DNA of 64,000 bases from Lingula anatina (taxonomy: Eukaryota > Brachiopoda > Lingulata > Lingulida > Lingulidae). The notes beneath the pieces are model-generated. The model was given only the letters and a program-made list of their open reading frames with translations. It did not search any database and had not been told where the DNA came from. Where the stretch lies: the NCBI RefSeq assembly GCF_001039355.2, contig NW_019773513.1, forward strand, positions 1,413,980-1,477,979. Direction: 5' to 3'. This document shows positions 36,301 through 48,774 of the stretch, piece after piece. The position numbers and the translations under genes were made by a program. Within the stretch, counting starts at the first letter, position 1. The number at the start of each line of letters is the position of its first letter.

Positions 36301-37899
36301 TTGAGTACTTTAATGTGGGCATTGCCGATTCCTGAAAATGACAAATTTTATTAATAGCACATTTGTTTGTTATTTTTGCAGGATATTGAGCACTTTTTAT
36401 TACAAGAAAACAAGAAGGAATCAGAAGTTGTCAATGTCAGGCTGGAAAACATAAAGCTGAAGAATAAACTGAGAAAGAAGGAATTGCAACTCAAATCTAA
36501 GGTTTGTATCTTGCTGGCTATTTGTAATAAGAGTAATGTAAAATGTTCCTTTTTTGCAGACACTTGTCACTTCTCACTTCCATACTTATTCATTTTTTAT
36601 TATTATAATTTTATTAATGTTATTATTATTTGATATATCATAAAAATGAAAATTAGTTTCACACCTGATTTTAAGTAAATTGATCAGCATTTTAACATAT
36701 TCAGTAATTTTCAACATTTCGTAATATTATAGTATTTTACACACTAACCATGGAAACAAAATATTGTCTATTGCAGGAAGAGCTTGCAGCTGGTCTTCAC
36801 ATGATTGACTTTGAACAGCTCAAGATAGAAAATCAAACTTACAATGAAAAGATTGAGGAGAGAAATGAGGTAGGTTTTTGTTATTTGTTTGAGCATAATC
36901 AAAATTTTGGTCTGTTATTATTTAGAGTACATAGCAAGGCAAAACATGCTCTAATGAAGTGGAATTGTGTCAAGCTTTCAGCCAGTCCCAATACAAGGAT
37001 GAAGAAAAAAACAAGTAATATTTTTAAACTGCCTTTATCAAGACAAATTAGTTATATTTATCTGCAAAATGGAAAATAGCGTGCTGTCATTCATCTAGAC
37101 CAAATTTTTATTGTAGGAACTTCTAAAATTGAGGAAGAAGATCACAAGCACTGTGCAAGTGTTGACTCACCTGAAGGAGAAGCTGCAGTTTGTGCAGGGT
37201 GAAAATCACGTCCAGAAACAACAACTCAGAGAGGTAGAAGCCCTGGTGGGAAGTGTAAGTCTTCAGCACTTCGCTTTATTATAGTTTAAATGTAGTGTTT
37301 AGAAATCTTATCTCAAACTTTACAAGTCCATTTCATGTCATTTTAATGACCTTTTTCTCAAGAGATGAGAAAAACTAGCTATAGTATCAGTGACAATGCG
37401 AGCCAATTTTTTAGATTGTTTTTCATTTTCACATTTGCCAACTAAATGCATACATACAGTGATTTGAAAGTGAAAAGCTGGCATGCATTAGAATTGAGTT
37501 CAGAGTAAGACTAAAATATTTACCCCTCTAGTAATTTCATTCGATGTAGAAACATGAGCCATTTTCATTTATACTTTTAGCACAGAAGTGTGGAAGTTGC
37601 ATGCATACAAGTTGCAAAATAAAGTCCATGATTTCTTTTCTTTTTTTTTCCAGAAACGAGACATCCTTTCCAGAACAAAACAAGCCAGGGATGCATTAAG
37701 AATAGATAACCAAAGACTGAGACAAAACTGTGGCCTGCTAGGAAATGAACCTTTGTTGAGAGATTTTGAGGAAAGAAAAGATGATAGTGAGGCACTGAAT
37801 AAAAAGTTAGAGGACTTAAAACTCAGGCACGCTGAATTGACATTAAATACAACAAGTGTCAGAAGGAAACTGGAGCAAGCCAGAACAGGACGGCCATAA
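33324..37899 (+). CDS. CCDC96: CCDC96/CFAP184, axonemal coiled-coil protein
   Basis: Eleven exons join in frame: 33324-33483, 33773-34063, 34288-34451, 34845-34986, 35196-35299, 35564-35720, 35969-36162, 36382-36501, 36777-36869, 37117-37254 and 37654-37899. They give 602 residues plus an unseen or uncertain N-terminus. The first four exons encode a Glu/Ala/Pro-rich acidic region with imperfect EGEE.KP.AEGEE repeats. The rest is long coiled coil. Diagnostic family blocks are IDFEQLKIENQTYNEKIEER, NEELLKLRKKITSTVQVLTH, GLLGNEPLLRDFEE, typical of CCDC96 and its DUF4201-type C-terminal domain. The protein works with CCDC113 between radial spoke 3 and the nexin-dynein regulatory complex in cilia and flagella. 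The 5' end is open: either a separate upstream exon, or the 31646-31805 exon via an acceptor at 33328. It is tail-to-tail with survivin, 480 bases apart. Confidence 0.93.
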
Positions 37900-38381
37900 A
37901 TGTCCTCCTAATGTGACACTGCTGGACTGACTGCAAATGGATATATAACAACTCTATAGCAAACTTGATACTTTATTTGCTTTAAAGCAGTCACATTCAA
38001 ATCCACATTCATACCATAAAAAAAATTTTAATCATATCCATTTTTGTAAAAAATGTACATACATACATGTTAATATAAAATATATAATTATCAACTGGAT
38101 ATTACTCGTTTTATTTTTACACTTAACTTTGAAAATAGTATTTTATCACCACTGTGATCTTAACACGATCTTTCTCATCTTTTACATTTCCATACCACAT
38201 ACATTTTCTACAAACACTGTAGATTGTAAAAGCTGTCAAAACATTAAGTATGGAGTAAAACCTCTGCAAACATTGACAAAATTGGATTTTGTTGGATTTT
38301 GACAAATTTATCCAGTTGATAACCCCTGTCCCATGTTCTTTTAAGTCTGAGAAAAGCAAAATGTGTCACATCCTTTTCACA

Positions 38382-40592
38382 TCAGTTGTTCATCTGAACA
38401 AGGTTCTCCAGTTCTTCTCTTGCATCAACTGCAAATTTTTCAAACTCTGCTATTTTGCTCTCTGCACTTTTCATCTAAAATTATAAGAAAATATCATGAT
38501 AGAATTGCATGAACTTATTTTGTAGTGGAAACTTTCCCTAAAAAACGGCCTAGCTGTCATTTGGATGTTGGTCTCCTCAGACGGCTTATAAAATTTGAGG
38601 GATATAACAGCTTGATATCTTGAGATGGCTGGACAGCCTGGAAATTTTTCCATAAAGTAATTTGATGTACAGGATCCAGATTATAGGCCAATTAATGAGC
38701 ACATTTTCCCCACTGAGGCTGGAAAAAATTGGTACAGCTCACAGGTTTATAAACTTATTCTGGTCAGTCAGTAATAATGTTTTTATGCCCAATCACCATA
38801 AACATTCACACTATTATTCATACCAAGTAACCAAATAACACAAGTTATTGGTTGTTTCAAGATTTGGCCAATTAAGGCCATTTTAAAAATATAACTGTAA
38901 CAGTAAATTGTGTTAAAATATAATTTTACATTGCAACTTATTGTTTCCAAAATATTAAAACAGATGTCAGTGATCAGTAAGACTAATTTTCCAAAGTTTT
39001 ATGCTGTTATCAGTCAGCACAAATTATCATTAAATATAACTTACAAAGTTAACTTTATTTCATTTATTTCATTTTTAAGCTTGCAAAGCTTCTTTGTCAA
39101 TACTTACAATCCTGATAGTTTGTCTTGTACATTCAGTCTTGAAAAATTCCGCCATAGTGCAACTATCTCCATGAGCAAGAAATGGACAGCTTGCTGAGTG
39201 AGATTCATGCTCCTTCCTGAAAATATGAATTTCAAATAACTTTGAATAAATGTATGTATCTAAAGGCTTAAGCTGCATTCATTTTCTAAGCAATGCTGTC
39301 TAGTCAAAATTTTATGTTATTTTTCTTTTTTGATGTAGTTTCTCTCTTGGTTTGTTTAATGTTAATAGTGTAAGATTCATTTGCAATACATATGTACCAT
39401 GGTTTTAATTAGTAAGTTTTAGACATTTGATTCATGAAGAAGTGAATGGATTTTTATGGCCTGCTCTACAAACTAAAAGAAACTCTCTAGGCTATTAAAC
39501 AGTATGCAGCATGGGTTGATCTGTCCTAGTGATTCATTATCATCTTCTTAGTAATGATACCCTTTACGTGGCTCTTGTGTGCTTATAATCCCTATCATAG
39601 TATAGATCATGATGTATAGTATAGATGTACAACAAATAGTCCAAGGCTTATCAATTAAAGCACAGGGCACTATGTAAGTTTAAAAAAAAAAAAAAAAAAA
39701 TGGCATCCTAAATGCAGATCTGCAGATTTTCAAACAATATTCTAGATACAGTTATTACCATGGGTCATCATCTGGTTCCCAACCTTCCAGTTCTTTACAG
39801 CACACAAAACACTTCACCAAATCTGGGGCTTGGTCAGTCGGGCAGTGGTAAAATCCTGCGGCTGCCATCTGAATAAATATATTAAAAAAAATTTAAATAT
39901 CAGTATTTGGGCACCCTTTTCCACATGTGTAATACCTGGGTTTTTACTCCAACTCCATACTCCCTATGGATAGACAAATTGCAAATATTAGTACTAGTTG
40001 CTCAATCTTATATTTTCAACATAAGGTACATTGTTGCTATTCGAAATAAAATCAGTCATTTGCAGCAACCGTCATATACTGTAAGTAATGATTATACACC
40101 TCGCCTTGACTACTGTAACTCTGCGCTCTGGTTGCACCAAGGAACAGACAAAAATAAATAGTAGCATATTTAAAATATCTCAGCATGCCTCTTAACCTTT
40201 CCAGATTCTGTTCCACAAGCTTACTAGAAACTTATTTTATGGACTCTCCCTATGGGAGAATATGGCGATTTCATGAAATCCGTTTAAAATACTAAACCGA
40301 TTTTGATCGTTTTTTGGGCGATAAAGTATATAAGTATCTGAATCTGAAACTGAATTAGGTTTGATCCACTCGCCAAGTCACTTGCTCACAGTGAGCGTAT
40401 ACCACCCTAACATCAGGGGTTCTAGAATTATGAGAGCAAAATGATAAACAAAAGTTATACATGTACCTTTTCAGGAGTGCAAGTACAGTTACTTGTGAAT
40501 GGCCACTTGTTAAACGATGCAAGGCGGTGTTCTGGGAGATTGTACCGAAACATCTTCTCCTCTTCTGTCATGTCAATGTCCTCCACTTTCAT
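38382..40592 (-). CDS. BIRC5: Survivin, single-BIR inhibitor-of-apoptosis / chromosomal passenger protein
   Basis: Four coding exons on the minus strand: 40592..40467, 39868..39759, 39216..39108 and 38474..38382. Phases are 0, 2, 0 and the product is 145 residues (human survivin 142). The BIR domain has [46 protein letters not shown] and [11 protein letters not shown]. Zinc ligands are C62, C65, H82 and C89. A short C-terminal helix ([20 protein letters not shown]) replaces the longer mammalian one. Single-BIR proteins of this type sit with INCENP and borealin in the Aurora B complex at centromeres and midzone. A 5' UTR intron is likely: TTTCCTTGTTGCAG precedes the coding exon at about 40625. 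The start is the first ATG after that acceptor. Confidence 0.95.
39680..39699. repeat. Poly(A) tract in survivin intron 2
   Basis: About 20 A residues between survivin exons 2 and 3. Confidence 0.9.
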
Positions 40593-40629
40593 TTTAAATG
40601 TGCCAGGTGAAAACAATCTGCAACAAGGA

Positions 40630-43410
40630 AATATTTGGATTCAAAAATGGCGGTTCTAATATAAAACAAAGAACAAGTTGGAACAATCCTCTGAATGATA
40701 ATGCTGAAAACAATATCATTACAAGCCCATTACCCCATAAAATAAATAAATATATAACTTTACTTTCCAGAATTAAATTCAAATTTTTCTTAAAGAGACA
40801 ATATTACAAAATTGACAAAATCTCAATCTTTGTTTTTCTATGTGCTCACTTCCGGTATGCACATTTCTGCCTGAAGCAAAAAAAAAAGTTTGTTGGGTAG
40901 AGAGGGTAATATTCTCTTGCTCGCGAATCATCTCTTGGTTCTTCTTTGCACTAGAGTTTTATGCTGTTTTACCACTTTAATTAAGTAATTTAGTTTGAAA
41001 TGTGTGAAATGAGCATTGCAAGATATGTGGCGTATAAAATGAACGTTTCACGCTTCTCTGGAAAAAAGTGGCTTTCACAGCTAAGGCAAATAGGGCCTAC
41101 CCAATGGGGCCCACAAAATTGGTGGCACTTCTCATGATTTTAATTTTGCTTCTTTTTGTATATGAAATTTGCGCCAAAAAAGCCTAATATTGAAACGATG
41201 TAGTCAAATAAAACTTTTAAGGCTGAACCTTATATAATAATATTATTATTTCAGTACCTAAACGTAACCTCGTGCGACCGTTATTCTGTCTCAAGAAGAA
41301 ACCCGACCAAACAAAAGTGACATAACACTTAAGTCAAAGACAGGTAAAGATAAGACGATCGAATGTGCCAGTATGCCAAATCAGTATAGGCCCTATACTG
41401 ATTGTAAACTGTCATTCCGGTCAATTTGTATGAAATCTGATGAAACTAGCATGACATCGGCGCTATCTTTCAATATCAATTCGTGCTACACCATACAGCG
41501 ATTGTGACAACCGAGATAACATAAGATCAAGTTCTTTGCGTGAAATTTTAGATACGTTTATTTGATATTTTTATCATTTGTCTAAAGTGTTCTTAGAATA
41601 GAATCGATATCTAACTATAATTACCTTTGTAAACAAATAATTAGTTTTTTTACGGGGTAATTTTCTGCATATGATATAAAAACATAGTATACACGATTTA
41701 CCCTTTACTCGTACTGGTTGCACAAGAACTGACGGAGAACTGGAACAAATGTAGAGAAATTTGAGGAAAAAAATACACGTAAAATATGTGCTGAACGGGC
41801 GTTCCAGTTTTCTATTCTGAACTGGCTCGACTGGATCTTAGTCGTCGCCCAAGGAATCGACAACCAACTCAGGTCAGGACTTAAATGTTCTGTCGTTTGA
41901 GGAAAACGGATAGATCGGATATAAAGAGAAGGAAAAGAAATAAGGACATAATTTAAAATAAAGCAAGACATTGATAAACAACTGTGAAACTCCTTGACAA
42001 GCCCCATGCAACCCATGTTATAAATACTCCGAATACTGACCGAATGTCCCATCCTTTACACCCACTTATTTGCATTACCATTTTTAGTGAGTATCATTAA
42101 AAATTATTTCCTTTTTGCATGGAAAATAATTAAGGAACTTTAAAATTTCGTATCATGTTAGCCAAAGTAGTTGCACTCATGATCAGCGATTTGGTTTTAT
42201 TTCTTTTTATGCGGGTTACGCTGAATGTATGGTGAATGGGCGTTTAAATTTCTCTCGTGATTACCGCCAAATTGCTGAAAATTAGGAATTAGGACCAGTT
42301 ATTAAAAGTGGATGTCAGGCTCACTGGTGGTTGTATAATAATATATCACATGATGTTGACTGTCCAAATAATCTTCAAGAGATACAGTGATGTGCAGGAC
42401 ACAATATGCCAGTAGTACTTGATATAGGTCACAGCTAGATAAGATGTTTTGATATAATGATGGACGCTTGAGGAAAAAAAAACCTGTGATGGATTACATT
42501 ATAAAAAGCGCACAGATTGATGATGCTTTGTTTGTTCGTGGAACATGAAACTCCTCATCTGATTTCTAAAATTAACACTGCTTTTCCTCAGCCGTTTCCT
42601 GTGGCAGCAAGCACGAGGGACTTTCAATTCACACTGAATTCAGTCAATTAGATGCTCAATTTAGGACATTTAGGCCTACAATGTAGGCCTTGTCATGCTA
42701 GCTGGTAAGAATAAGTTATGATTAGTCTGGTTAGTTAGAAGAAAGTGCTGAGGGTGGACTAACTGGAACAATTGGATTCCTAATAATTAGTTTGTTTTTG
42801 TTTTAATCGTTTTAACACGTTCAGCTGGTAACAGAGGTACGTAATACTGTATCATCAGACAGCTTTGGGCTTTACATGTAGTTGATGCACCATAGGCTAC
42901 CTTGCGGACCTTGTTGTTTTGAAGCACAACCTTCACTACCATGATTAATTGTCTGAATAATCGGATAGTAGGCGTGATTTTGACGCATCATGACGCACGC
43001 CTTCGACTAGTTTTGATAATTATTTGGAGAAATTAGCAATTTCCATAGTAGGTTTAACAGTTTTGGTCATGGCCCTTCGTTAGTTGATGGCAAATGAAAT
43101 TATGTGCAATTTTTTCACTTTGGGGTTTTCATAATTATTCTCCTTAATTCAGTTAATTCCACTCAGACCTGACAGCCAGACTTGATTAATTCCGTCTTTT
43201 CTTATCAATCCCTCCCTTCAAACCTTGCGTTTCATTTTTCATTTCCTCTTTCTTAATTATATGTTTTTCCTACTTGTTTTGATAATTCGGACAATTTTTG
43301 TCGTCATTTGAAGTCTGTTAAGTAACGGGCGTTATTTAGAGTTCTGATACCCGTTAATTCTCAACTTGGTGATAACCTTGAATAAATCTTATCTTGGTTG
43401 GCCCTCTAGC
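40630..43410. other. Intergenic region between survivin and the CCSER-like gene (head-to-head)
   Basis: Should contain the survivin promoter on the minus strand. No TATA box or cell-cycle element could be placed with confidence. Short frames have no family resemblance. Confidence 0.35.
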
Positions 43411-43413
43411 GGA

Positions 43414-43532
43414 TGACGTCATATTTACATGGTGGAATGGTAAAAACAGCAGAAACCTGTTCACGGCAATATTTTTACTGATCATACCAATTAATAGAAG
43501 TAGAAGCCATGTCTTTAAGACAGTGACCATGG
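43414..43532 (+). promoter_or_regulatory. Perfect CRE and possible non-coding first exon of the CCSER-like gene
   Basis: TGACGTCA at 43414-43421 is a consensus cAMP-response element. About 110 bases later, CCATG|GTAAGT (43532) is a strong 5' splice site. The CCSER-like coding exon begins after an acceptor at 47884, so a 5' UTR exon is needed upstream; this is the best candidate I see. Confidence 0.3.
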
Positions 43533-45573
43533 TAAGTTGCTCGCTGTTCTTCAGATCACTGAATTTGAACAGTTTTTCAGTGGGAACTTGGAAGCCACTC
43601 GAGGGCAAAATTTGACAGCTGCGAATATTGGCAGTGGCAGCCAGCCGAGTGTTTGCAGCAATGCTGGCACTTGGTGTGACTCACGGGTCGGCTCACAGAT
43701 CACATATATATTGTGGACGTGGCTGTTGATTTGTATAATCGTGTCACCACTTAATTATTCAAACACGAATGACCTTATCCAGCTTGTATTTTGTTTCCTA
43801 TTTCTGAAAGTGCAGTGAAGAAGCTGGGGTACATTTTGTGAACAGTTGCAATTCTCGTTAAAAAAGAAAAAAAATTACTATTAGACTACCACCTAAGCTC
43901 TGTGGCTGATTATTCCTGTGTTTCTTAGTTATTGGTGAATGCATTCATACATATAAATCCAAGCTAGCTATCAAACAGTACAACCATACATCTTTACTCT
44001 TTATCAGATCACCGAACATACTGTACAGAGACCATGTTGACATAATTGGGAAGGTTGTGTCAATTGATAAACAAGAAATCTGTGAAAAAGCCCATTGTTT
44101 CATGTTTGTTTATGCCAGTGTACAACTGCTGAATAATGCATTGTTAAGCATGTACCTAACTCACTGATGTGTAACTACAATGTAGTTGATTTATGTGCCC
44201 AGTCCAAAGTAATTTAAATGCATAGAATATGCAGGTATGGACTGGAAGGACCAGCAGCACAAGGAGAACCTATTTCACATTGTTTAGGTTTACATCAAGG
44301 CAAACATAGTGAGTCATAATATGCAGCCACTATCATTTGTCTCAGCACATAAATATTAAGTATAGAGAATGTGTTGCTGTACTTCTTCAGAGTCCAGGTA
44401 AGTGGTATTATAATGGTCCATATTTAGTTAAATTGAAGTGCAGAATGATGAAGCCAGTTAAAAGTAAACTGCGGTGAACACTATTAGCTGAAAGTAATAA
44501 TTAAGGAAAGCTCATGAACTTTCACAATCAAGTTGTTAACTTCTTCCCTATTATTAATTTTCCATAATAATTATTATACATGACATTAATGTCTCCCATT
44601 AACAGGTTACAGTTTACATGTTACACAAAAGGTGCACATTATGAGTTTGTAGGTCAGGTAGATACTTTGTATGATAAAATATCATTTTAGATATTTTGTA
44701 CATATTTTCACTATCTTTAGGACTGGCAATACTGATACAATACTTTTTTCTGATATTTCTTCACCAAAATGTTTACTGGTTAGTACTGGCATGAGGAAAT
44801 GTTGTAATAATGAAAGCAACCTGTCTTTTACCATTACAAGGTATGTGTGTAATAGAAATGAGCAAATGTGGACCAGTGTTTTTTTCACCCTTTAAAGTGC
44901 TTCATGTGGTAACCCAGATCGTTACCAGCTCAGTCTATTAGAGCAATATTAAAGGGTTCCTAACCAAGAAAAGGTTATTGGGGATCAATAAAAAGGTCAC
45001 ATTTTGCTGATAAGCTGAATAATATGCTGCTATTGATCTTGAGTGGCAGACATAGCATTAAGTCTACTTATCATAAGTGCTGTAGTTGTGAAATGCAATA
45101 AGTGTGCAGAATGTATCGATTTCTTTTTGTTTTGTTATTGGCATTCATTTACAGGCAGATTTATAGCACTTATGCAGCCATTAATTTCTGTATTACAAGC
45201 TGCTTTATTATGTTACATTGATACTTATATTGTACATTGAACTCATAATGTTTGAATTATGATTTTGAGAACACAGTCATGTTTATTTGCCATTTACATT
45301 ATGATTTTCGGTACGAGTTCTTGTTTTTGATTAAGTGTAAAGGTATATTTTGTCAGATCTTGGATATCAACATCCTGAGTTTCAGTGTCTATCAGAAATG
45401 GCAGTAGCATGCAGATATTAGAACTTTGATGCTGGTAAACTCTGAAACCCAGGGTGAAAGTAAAAGCTGTTTTTTTAATTGATTCATTATGGGCTGATAC
45501 TGTATAAAGATCTTGGTTGATATACATGAAGATTAAATTTGTTTTTTTCTTGGACATTGGTGACAATAGTGGA

Positions 45574-45760
45574 CCCTTAGCAAAATGAAAAGTTTGCACC
45601 TTCGAGTTTGCAAGAAAAGTTTTACTGCTGCTAATTTGCAGCCATATTGCAGAATATTTGCTCAAATTTGCAAGAGGAAATTGCAGTTTGCAGCAATAAT
45701 GCAGCAAATTTGCTGTAAATTTGCTGCGAATATGCAGCAGGCCTGATATTTTGCTAAGGG
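45574..45760. mobile_element. 187-bp MITE with CCCTTAGCAAAAT ends
   Basis: CCCTTAGCAAAAT at 45574-45586 is inverted as ATTTTGCTAAGGG ending at 45760. The interior is built of repeated TTTGC/GCAAA words that can pair, e.g. GCAGCAAATTTGCTG. No coding potential. Confidence 0.65.
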
Positions 45761-46159
45761 GAAACTTACTTTGTGTATAAATATGAGTGTGTATTATAAA
45801 CAAGAGGTGTTATCTTGAGATCAGAATCAGACTCGGGCCATTCCTGGTACCTGATTCACATTAGAACTTTAGATAGAAAAAGCTGATGTTAACTTTCATA
45901 TCAACTTTTTGGTGTTCTTTAATTCATAATAAATCTGTAGTATTGTAGTGAAATGAGTGACTATTGATTTAAAACATAAACTGTTTCTTTCTTCTTAAAA
46001 AAAAAAGAAAAAAAAGTGCAATGTTTCATTTAATGAACTGCTAATTTAATATTTATCATTGGTCAGATTTGACCAAACCTTTGGTCTCAAAGTTTGGACC
46101 AAATATCGATCAGTCTATTATAAAATAGTAAGATGCTATGGTATTCTGATGAAGCTGCT

Positions 46160-46924
46160 TTTTTTGTCAAAATTGACAATTTCCTTTGGTTTATTTCAAA
46201 ATTTTTTAAGAACTATCATTCAAGAATTTTACCCCAGAGTGGTGGTTTAAAAGACTATAAAGTTTTAAAGAGAAACTTGGTAATTTTTAAGATAACAAAA
46301 TAACATGAACTTACATTAATCAGAAGTTTAACTTGTAACATAGTTGGATCTAAGCAGCTACTTAAAGTATGCTGTCCATCTCCCTTTTAAAACTGAAAGC
46401 AGACAGGAATTTGATGCAGAATGCTGTCTTACTAGTAATTTGATTCTTGACCCTCCCTTACTAGCATTTGAAATAAATCTGCTGTAACATATACTTTTCA
46501 ATATTGACTTTTTTTGAAAATGTTCACAAAGACAGTCTTTTCTTTCTTTTTCAATTTTTTTTTCTTTTTTGAATAAATGTGCACAGCAATATGTCATCTC
46601 ATATACAGCTGTGCCGTCATTATTCAACATCTGTTCAATGCCAAGTTAGTATGGGCGGCCATCCAAGGTAGCTATATACTGTATTGCATGTAAGGTGTGC
46701 ATCACTGGATGGCAATGACAGGTTGTGCTACAATTATTTCTTTAAAAAGGTTAATCTATCCATGTGCCTAACTCATGCTTGCCAAGATATTCACAACATC
46801 AAAGAGCAGTTGACATTTTGGAGCTCACAGTCAGTCTTTGGTAAAAAAAGTTTGTAGTCATTGTTATGCTGTGAGATAGTAATGGGAGTCTGCAGCTGCA
46901 TGTTGAANTTTTTTTTTTTTTTTT

Positions 46925-46974
<50 letters not shown>

Positions 46975-47714
46975 TCAAAATTGACAATTTCCTTTGGTTT
47001 ATTTCAAAATTTTTTAAGAACTATCATTCAAGAATTTTATCCCAGAGTGAGTGGTTTTAAAGACTACAAAGTTTTTTTAAAGAGAAAATTGGTTATTTTT
47101 AAGATAATAAAATAACATGAACTTACATTAATCAGAAGTTTAGCTTGTAACATAGTTGGATCTAAGCAGCTACTTAAAGTATGCTGTCCATCTCCCTTTT
47201 AAAACTGAAAGCAGACAGGAATTTGATTCAGAATGCTGTCTTACTAGTAATTTGATTCTTGACACTCCCTTACTAACATTTGAAATAAATCTGCTGTAAC
47301 ATATACTTTTCAATATTGACTTTTTTTGAAAATGTTCACAAAGTTTTTTCTTTCTTTTTCAATTTTTTTTTCTTTTTTGAATAAATGTGCTCAGCAATAT
47401 GTCATCTCATATACAGCTGTGCCGTCATTATTCAACATCTGTTCAATGCCAAGTTAGTATGGGCGGCCATCCAAGGTAGCTATATACTGTATTGCATGTA
47501 AGGTGTGCATCACTGGATGGCAATGACAGGTTGTGCTACAATTATTTCTTTAAAAAGGTTAATCTATTCATGTGCCTAACTCATGCTTGCCAAGATATTC
47601 ACAATATCAAAGAGCAGTTGACATTTTGGAGCTCACAGTCAGTCTTTGGTAAAAAAAGTTTGTAGTCATTGTTATGCTGTGAGATAGTAATGGGAGTCTG
47701 CAGCTGCATGTTGA
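46160..47714. repeat. 748-bp direct duplication separated by N plus poly(T)
   Basis: 46160-46907 and 46967-47714 are nearly identical: same order of TTGTCAAAATTGACAATTTCC, AGAATGCTGTCTTACTAGT and GGGCGGCCATCCAAGGTAGC. Only scattered substitutions and small indels differ. They are joined by an N at 46909 and about 60 T residues. A haplotype or gap-filling artefact is the simplest reading. Confidence 0.9.
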
Positions 47715-47924
47715 AATCATTTTGCTTGCAATACAGGATGATGATATGATATTGTAAGTGTTCTTTTTGGAATAATCATGGCGGAAGAAATTGGATGTAG
47801 TTTTAAAATTTGTCACTGTTATGCACTTCCAAGTTCAAAGATTAACTTTGTTTTATCTGAAGAATTTTGTTCTTTTTATTTCAGGATCAGCCTACCAAGA
47901 CCCCAGCCACTGTAACCCGTCCTA

Positions 47925-48727
47925 ATGGGTGGTTGCTACTCCAGTAAGGGGGACCCCCATCCCGCAGAGTTCAACATGTCTAGTCATCAGCACAACGGCT
48001 CCAAGCTGCGTTATAAGTCCTACTACGCCAATGGCCCAGGGGGAGGTGGCGGGGGGTTTGGGTTCAGACCACCCCCTTCTATGATGCACAAGCCCCAGGG
48101 GGTGGTCAATGGAGGAGAGGTAGTAGGAAAGAAACTTGCCATTGGAAATGGAGATTTAAGCTCGGAGTCTCCATACAGAGTCATTGCATCAGGACATCAA
48201 CAGCTGGGAAAACAAGCTGGCGATGAGAGTGATGTCATTACCCAGCATTCTCAGAGTCCGAACAGCAGTCTTACTAGAGCAAAGCCTGGCAGCGGGGCTG
48301 GCAGGGGAAAATTTGGCTTTGGATTCAAACCACCCCAAGGGAAGTTAAATGATTCCAGCAAGAGTGCTTCCTCTTCTACCCATAGTTTGAACAGCAAGGA
48401 GGGGGAGAACAGTGGAGGCTCCCAGGGTAGTTTGTCAGCACTGAAAAAAACTGTACAGCATGACAGGACTGACAACAGATTAAGGTGAATCTAATTTTTT
48501 GAAAAAGGGTTATTAATGTGGTAAACACACCTTGTAGAGCTGAATTTGACTCCAACAGTGGTACTGCTGTAGGATTTTTAAATTTTTTAATCGCTACATT
48601 GGACCCAACTTAGGACCCCTGGCTATATGGGTCTTGCTCCCAGTATTTTTTGCAAATTTCCTTTTATCTTTTAAGCTGCACTACAAGCATATGCTTTTCA
48701 AGGGTCGTAGTACTAGTATGATTATTT

Positions 48728-48774
<47 letters not shown>

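Larger units (their letters stand above)
43533..47884. other. Probable 5' UTR intron of the CCSER-like gene
   Basis: No coding exon is visible. It includes a small TIR element (45574-45760), a duplicated block (46160-47714) and a poly(T) tract beside an N. Confidence 0.35.

Noticed and set aside
43354-43818. Overlapping short frames near the CRE
   Set aside because: Both strands are open over a compositionally balanced stretch. There is no conserved motif, so non-coding first exon is the better reading.
46799-47115. Poly-Lys / poly-Phe frames across the poly(T) tract
   Set aside because: Translation of a homopolymer next to an N, with no biological meaning.
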